Assembly: GCA_003248395.1 (NCBI GenBank)
Contig: QFNA01000102.1
Coordinates: 1-8,574 of the forward strand
Origin: Citromicrobium sp.
GTDB lineage: Bacteria > Pseudomonadota > Alphaproteobacteria > Sphingomonadales > Sphingomonadaceae
DNA: 8,574 nt
Reading direction: 5' to 3'
Both the position numbers and the translations under genes were made by a program. A model generated the notes under the pieces. It was not told where the DNA came from and did not search any database. It saw only the letters and a program-made list of their open reading frames with translations. Position 1 is the stretch's first letter. Every line of letters starts with the position of its first letter. Positions 6,232 to 8,574 of this stretch are shown here, piece by piece.

Positions 6232-7371
6232 TTGGACGGATCGATACCCTTCTGGCTTTATCTCGTCGGCTTCCCGCTGCTGCTGGGGCCGCTCGTCACG
6301 CTGCACGAGCTGGGCCATTACATGGTCGGCCGGTGGTTCGGGGTGAAGGCCGATGCCTTTTCGGTCGGATTCGGCAAGGAACTGGCGGGTTTCACGGACC
6401 GGCGCGGCACGCGGTGGAAGCTTTCGGCGCTGCCGCTGGGCGGTTACGTCCAGTTCAAGGGCGACATGAACCCGGCCAGCGTGCCCGATCCCGCAGCCGC
6501 CGCCGCGGCCAGTTCTGCCGAGCGCGAGGGCAGCTTTCACCACGCCGCCCTGCGGAAGCGCGCGCTCATCGTTTTCGCCGGGCCGGCCATGAATATCATC
6601 GTCGCTCTCGCCATTTACGCCAGTTTCTTCATGCTGATCGGCAAGCCCGTCGCGCCCGATGCCGAGGCGCAGCTGACGATTGCAGGTTTTGCCGAGGAAT
6701 CGACCGCCCGCGAAGCCGGCCTCGCGGTCGGCGACCGGATCGTCGCGGTCGATGGCGAGCCGATGGCGAATTTCCGCGAACTGCAGGACGCGGTGTTCCT
6801 GTTTCCCGGTCGGACGCTCGATTTCACTGTGCTGCGCGACGGGCGCGAGCAGGATTTTGCCGTGCCGGTCCGCTGGGTCGAGGCCGAAGACCGCTTCGGC
6901 AACAAGAGCAAGATCGGCATGGTCGGCGTCCAGAGCGGTGGCCAGGCGATGACCTTCGTTGCGGCAGGTCCGCTCGAAAGCGTGGGCCTGGCGGGCACGC
7001 ATCTGGTGAATATCACCCGCATGATGGTGACGGGCATCGCGCAGCTTTTCACGGGCGAACGGTCGGTCAAGGAACTCGGCGGACCGGTCACCATCGGCAA
7101 GTATGCAGGCGAGCAATTGAGCCTCGGTCCGCTCGCCTTTGCCAATTTCGCAGCGCTGATTTCGCTTAACTTGGCATTCATCAATCTGCTGCCAATTCCC
7201 GCGCTCGACGGCGGGCACCTGGCATTCTACGCGGCAGAAGCAGTCCGCCGGAAACCGCTCGGAGCACGCAGTACGGAGGTGGCCTACAAGGCCGGCGTGG
7301 CGGTGGTGCTCGCGTTGATGATTTTCGTCACCTTCAATGACCTTGCGAAGCTGCCGATCTTCGGCAGTTAG
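6232..7371 (+). CDS. rseP: Site-2 intramembrane zinc metalloprotease (RseP/MmpA type)
   Basis: RseP cleaves membrane-embedded substrates such as anti-sigma factors and leftover signal peptides inside the inner membrane. The 379-residue product has the zinc motif H-E-L-G-H at 25-29 in the first membrane span, a second span at about 111-136 with F-A-G-P-A-M-N, one PDZ domain (about 144-222, with A-G-L-x-V-G-D-R-I), and N-L-L-P-I-P-A-L-D-G-G-H near 318-329, where Asp326 is the third metal ligand. A final span follows near the C-terminus. Only one PDZ domain is evident, as in Caulobacter MmpA, rather than two as in E. coli. An Ala-rich loop lies around residues 86-96. TTG at 6232 is chosen: it is one base after the dxr stop and has GGAG ten bases upstream within dxr. 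An in-frame TTG at 6223 or GTG at 6208 is possible but would overlap dxr and extend the N-terminus. Confidence 0.95.
   Translation: MDGSIPFWLYLVGFPLLLGPLVTLHELGHYMVGRWFGVKADAFSVGFGKELAGFTDRRGTRWKLSALPLGGYVQFKGDMNPASVPDPAAAAAASSAEREGSFHHAALRKRALIVFAGPAMNIIVALAIYASFFMLIGKPVAPDAEAQLTIAGFAEESTAREAGLAVGDRIVAVDGEPMANFRELQDAVFLFPGRTLDFTVLRDGREQDFAVPVRWVEAEDRFGNKSKIGMVGVQSGGQAMTFVAAGPLESVGLAGTHLVNITRMMVTGIAQLFTGERSVKELGGPVTIGKYAGEQLSLGPLAFANFAALISLNLAFINLLPIPALDGGHLAFYAAEAVRRKPLGARSTEVAYKAGVAVVLALMIFVTFNDLAKLPIFGS
7349..7369 (+). repeat. Hairpin across the rseP stop codon
   Basis: CTGCCGA (7351-7357) and TCGGCAG (7361-7367) form a perfect 7-bp stem with a TCT loop, extendable by a G-T and an A-T pair. 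It encodes the last residues of RseP and touches the TAG stop. No T-run follows, so it is not a standard terminator; it could protect an mRNA 3' end or be incidental. Confidence 0.35.
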
Positions 7372-7457
7372 CCGGGGACAGAGCCGGTTGTCGTCGTGCT
7401 TGCGACGTCACGCGGCTTGATTGCGCGCTGCGCTTGGGGCAGGGGCCTCCGGGCGTT

Positions 7458-7478
7458 CCGTCAATCAGCGATTGACGG
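7458..7478. repeat. Perfect 9-bp inverted repeat upstream of bamA
   Basis: CCGTCAATC (7458-7466) and GATTGACGG (7470-7478) are perfect reverse complements around AGC, with a further T-G pair possible at 7457/7479. There is no T-run, so it is not a standard terminator. It lies about 60 bases before the bamA start, where an operator, a promoter palindrome or a 5'-UTR hairpin would be plausible. The TTGACG inside its right arm resembles a -35 box, but I see no -10 box at the right spacing. Confidence 0.45.
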
Positions 7479-7537
7479 GCAGATTGGCGTGTTAAGGCGC
7501 GCCGGATAAACAAGTAAGGACGGGATTTCCCTTGCCG

Positions 7538-8574
7538 ATGACTGGAATTTCGAACGCCGCCGGTAATGCCAAGGATCATGCCACACGGATGATCGCAGGC
7601 CTGCTGGCCGGTACGATGCTGGCAGGTATGCCCGCCATTGCATGGGCGCAGGACGAAGGCTCTGCCGAAGAACAGCCCGCCACGCAGCAGGAGGCCCAGC
7701 CCCAGCAGCAGGCCCAGCCGCAGGGCCAGACCCCCCTGACGCTGCAGCAACAGGATGTGGTGCGGTCGATTGCCGTCTCTGGTGCCCAGCGGCTCGAGCC
7801 GCAGACGATCCTGTCGTACATTCGCCTTCGCGCGGGCGATCCCTATACGCAGGCCGCCGGCGACCAGGTCCTGAAGGATCTTTACGCGACCGAGCTGTTT
7901 TCCGAAGTCAACGTCGTCAACAACGACGGCAATGTCGTGATCTCGATCGTCGAGAACCCGGTGATCAACCGGATCATCCTCGAGGGCAACGACCGGATCA
8001 AGAGCGACAAGATCCTGCCTGAAATCCGGCTGGCACCCCGCCAGATTTTCACCCGTTCGAAAGTGCGCGCGGACGTCGCCCGCATTATCGAGCTGTATAA
8101 GCGGCAGGGCCGTTTCGCAGCGACCGTCGAACCGCAGATGGTCGAATTGAGCCAGAACCGCGTCGATATCGTCTTCGAGATCAGCGAAGGGCCGAAATCC
8201 AAGGTCCGCCAGATCAACATCATCGGCAACGAGGTGTTTTCCGACGGCGACCTCCGCGGCGAGATGGCAACCAAGCAGACCGGCGGTCTGCTCAGTTTCC
8301 TCAGCTCGAACACGAGCTACGATCCCGATCGTCTGGCCTATGACCAGCAGCAGCTGCGCACATTCTACCTGACGCAGGGCTATGCCGATTTCCGCGTGGT
8401 CTCGGCCGTCGCCGAGCTGACGCCGGACAAGGAAGACTTCATCATCACCTATGTGGTGGAAGAGGGCGAACGCTACAAATTCGGCGACGTGAAGGTCGAA
8501 AGCGAATTGCGCGATTTCGACAGCGAGGCGATGACCCAGCGGCTCGGCATCGCATCGGGCGACTGGTACGATGC
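7538..8574 (+). CDS. bamA: Outer-membrane protein assembly factor BamA (5' part)
   Basis: BamA is the central outer-membrane subunit that folds and inserts beta-barrel proteins. The first 345 residues are seen; the window cuts the gene before the barrel. Residues 1-37 form a signal peptide (Lys12, Arg17, hydrophobic core, A-W-A before Gln38). A Gln/Pro/Ala-rich linker (about 38-73) precedes the POTRA domains: POTRA1 about 74-143, POTRA2 about 144-223, POTRA3 about 224-311 (R-Q-I-N-I-I-G-N-E and Y-D-P-D-R-L), and the beginning of POTRA4 (Y-K-F-G-D-V-K-V onward). The start is uncertain: ATG at 7538 is used, but in-frame TTG at 7532 sits better after AAGGA (7516-7520), and ATG at 7589 would still leave a shorter signal peptide. 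It follows rseP, as is usual, after a 166-base gap that could hold its own promoter. Confidence 0.95.
   Translation, partial: MTGISNAAGNAKDHATRMIAGLLAGTMLAGMPAIAWAQDEGSAEEQPATQQEAQPQQQAQPQGQTPLTLQQQDVVRSIAVSGAQRLEPQTILSYIRLRAGDPYTQAAGDQVLKDLYATELFSEVNVVNNDGNVVISIVENPVINRIILEGNDRIKSDKILPEIRLAPRQIFTRSKVRADVARIIELYKRQGRFAATVEPQMVELSQNRVDIVFEISEGPKSKVRQINIIGNEVFSDGDLRGEMATKQTGGLLSFLSSNTSYDPDRLAYDQQQLRTFYLTQGYADFRVVSAVAELTPDKEDFIITYVVEEGERYKFGDVKVESELRDFDSEAMTQRLGIASGDWYD

Noticed and set aside
6127..7218. 363-codon minus-strand frame across rseP
   Set aside because: Same reason: antisense to an intact rseP, with no domain or ribosome site seen.
7472..7510. Promoter using TTGACG with GTTAAG or GATAAA upstream of bamA
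   Set aside because: Spacers of 13 and 27 bases do not fit a standard sigma-70 promoter.

Overview
The window is a GC-rich alphaproteobacterial chromosome segment. Gene order, codon use and protein style best fit Sphingomonadales, probably near Erythrobacteraceae; this placement is an inference from familiarity, not a search. Most of it is a conserved core cluster linking translation, nucleotide supply and envelope building: (end of tsf) - pyrH - frr - uppS - cdsA - dxr - rseP - bamA (5' part). No phage, transposon, CRISPR array, tRNA or rRNA was seen.

Layout. Positions 1-112 hold the last 36 codons of tsf, followed by a strong hairpin terminator (139-169). Positions 344-2159 hold two minus-strand genes: a YkuE/YaeI-type membrane-anchored metallophosphoesterase (1434-2159) and, 58 bases downstream of it, an exported protein of unknown function (344-1375). 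They separate tsf from pyrH and point away from pyrH. From 2240 everything runs rightward: pyrH (2240-2965), frr (2991-3548), a 114-base gap, then a tightly packed block uppS (3663-4346), cdsA (TTG start, overlapping uppS by 14 bases), dxr (start sharing one base with the cdsA stop) and rseP (TTG start one base after the dxr stop). After a 166-base gap with compact inverted repeats comes bamA (7538 to window end, truncated by the window).

How the genes fit together. PyrH makes UDP, which feeds RNA and UDP-sugar synthesis. Frr recycles ribosomes and EF-Ts recharges EF-Tu. Dxr commits carbon to the MEP isoprenoid pathway, UppS builds the C55 carrier lipid for peptidoglycan, and CdsA makes CDP-diacylglycerol for phospholipids. 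RseP is the site-2 intramembrane protease and BamA inserts outer-membrane proteins. The two minus-strand genes look like lineage-specific envelope accessories.

No clearly new multi-gene system is visible. The points most worth a second look are the two-gene minus-strand block between tsf and pyrH; a phosphoesterase that appears to lack a central stretch between its GNHD and SHSPD motifs; a pyrH start with no Shine-Dalgarno but preceded by a six-codon ORF overlapping it as ATGA; a GVGAP variant of the usual PyrH GTGNP motif; and a perfect 9-bp inverted repeat upstream of bamA.
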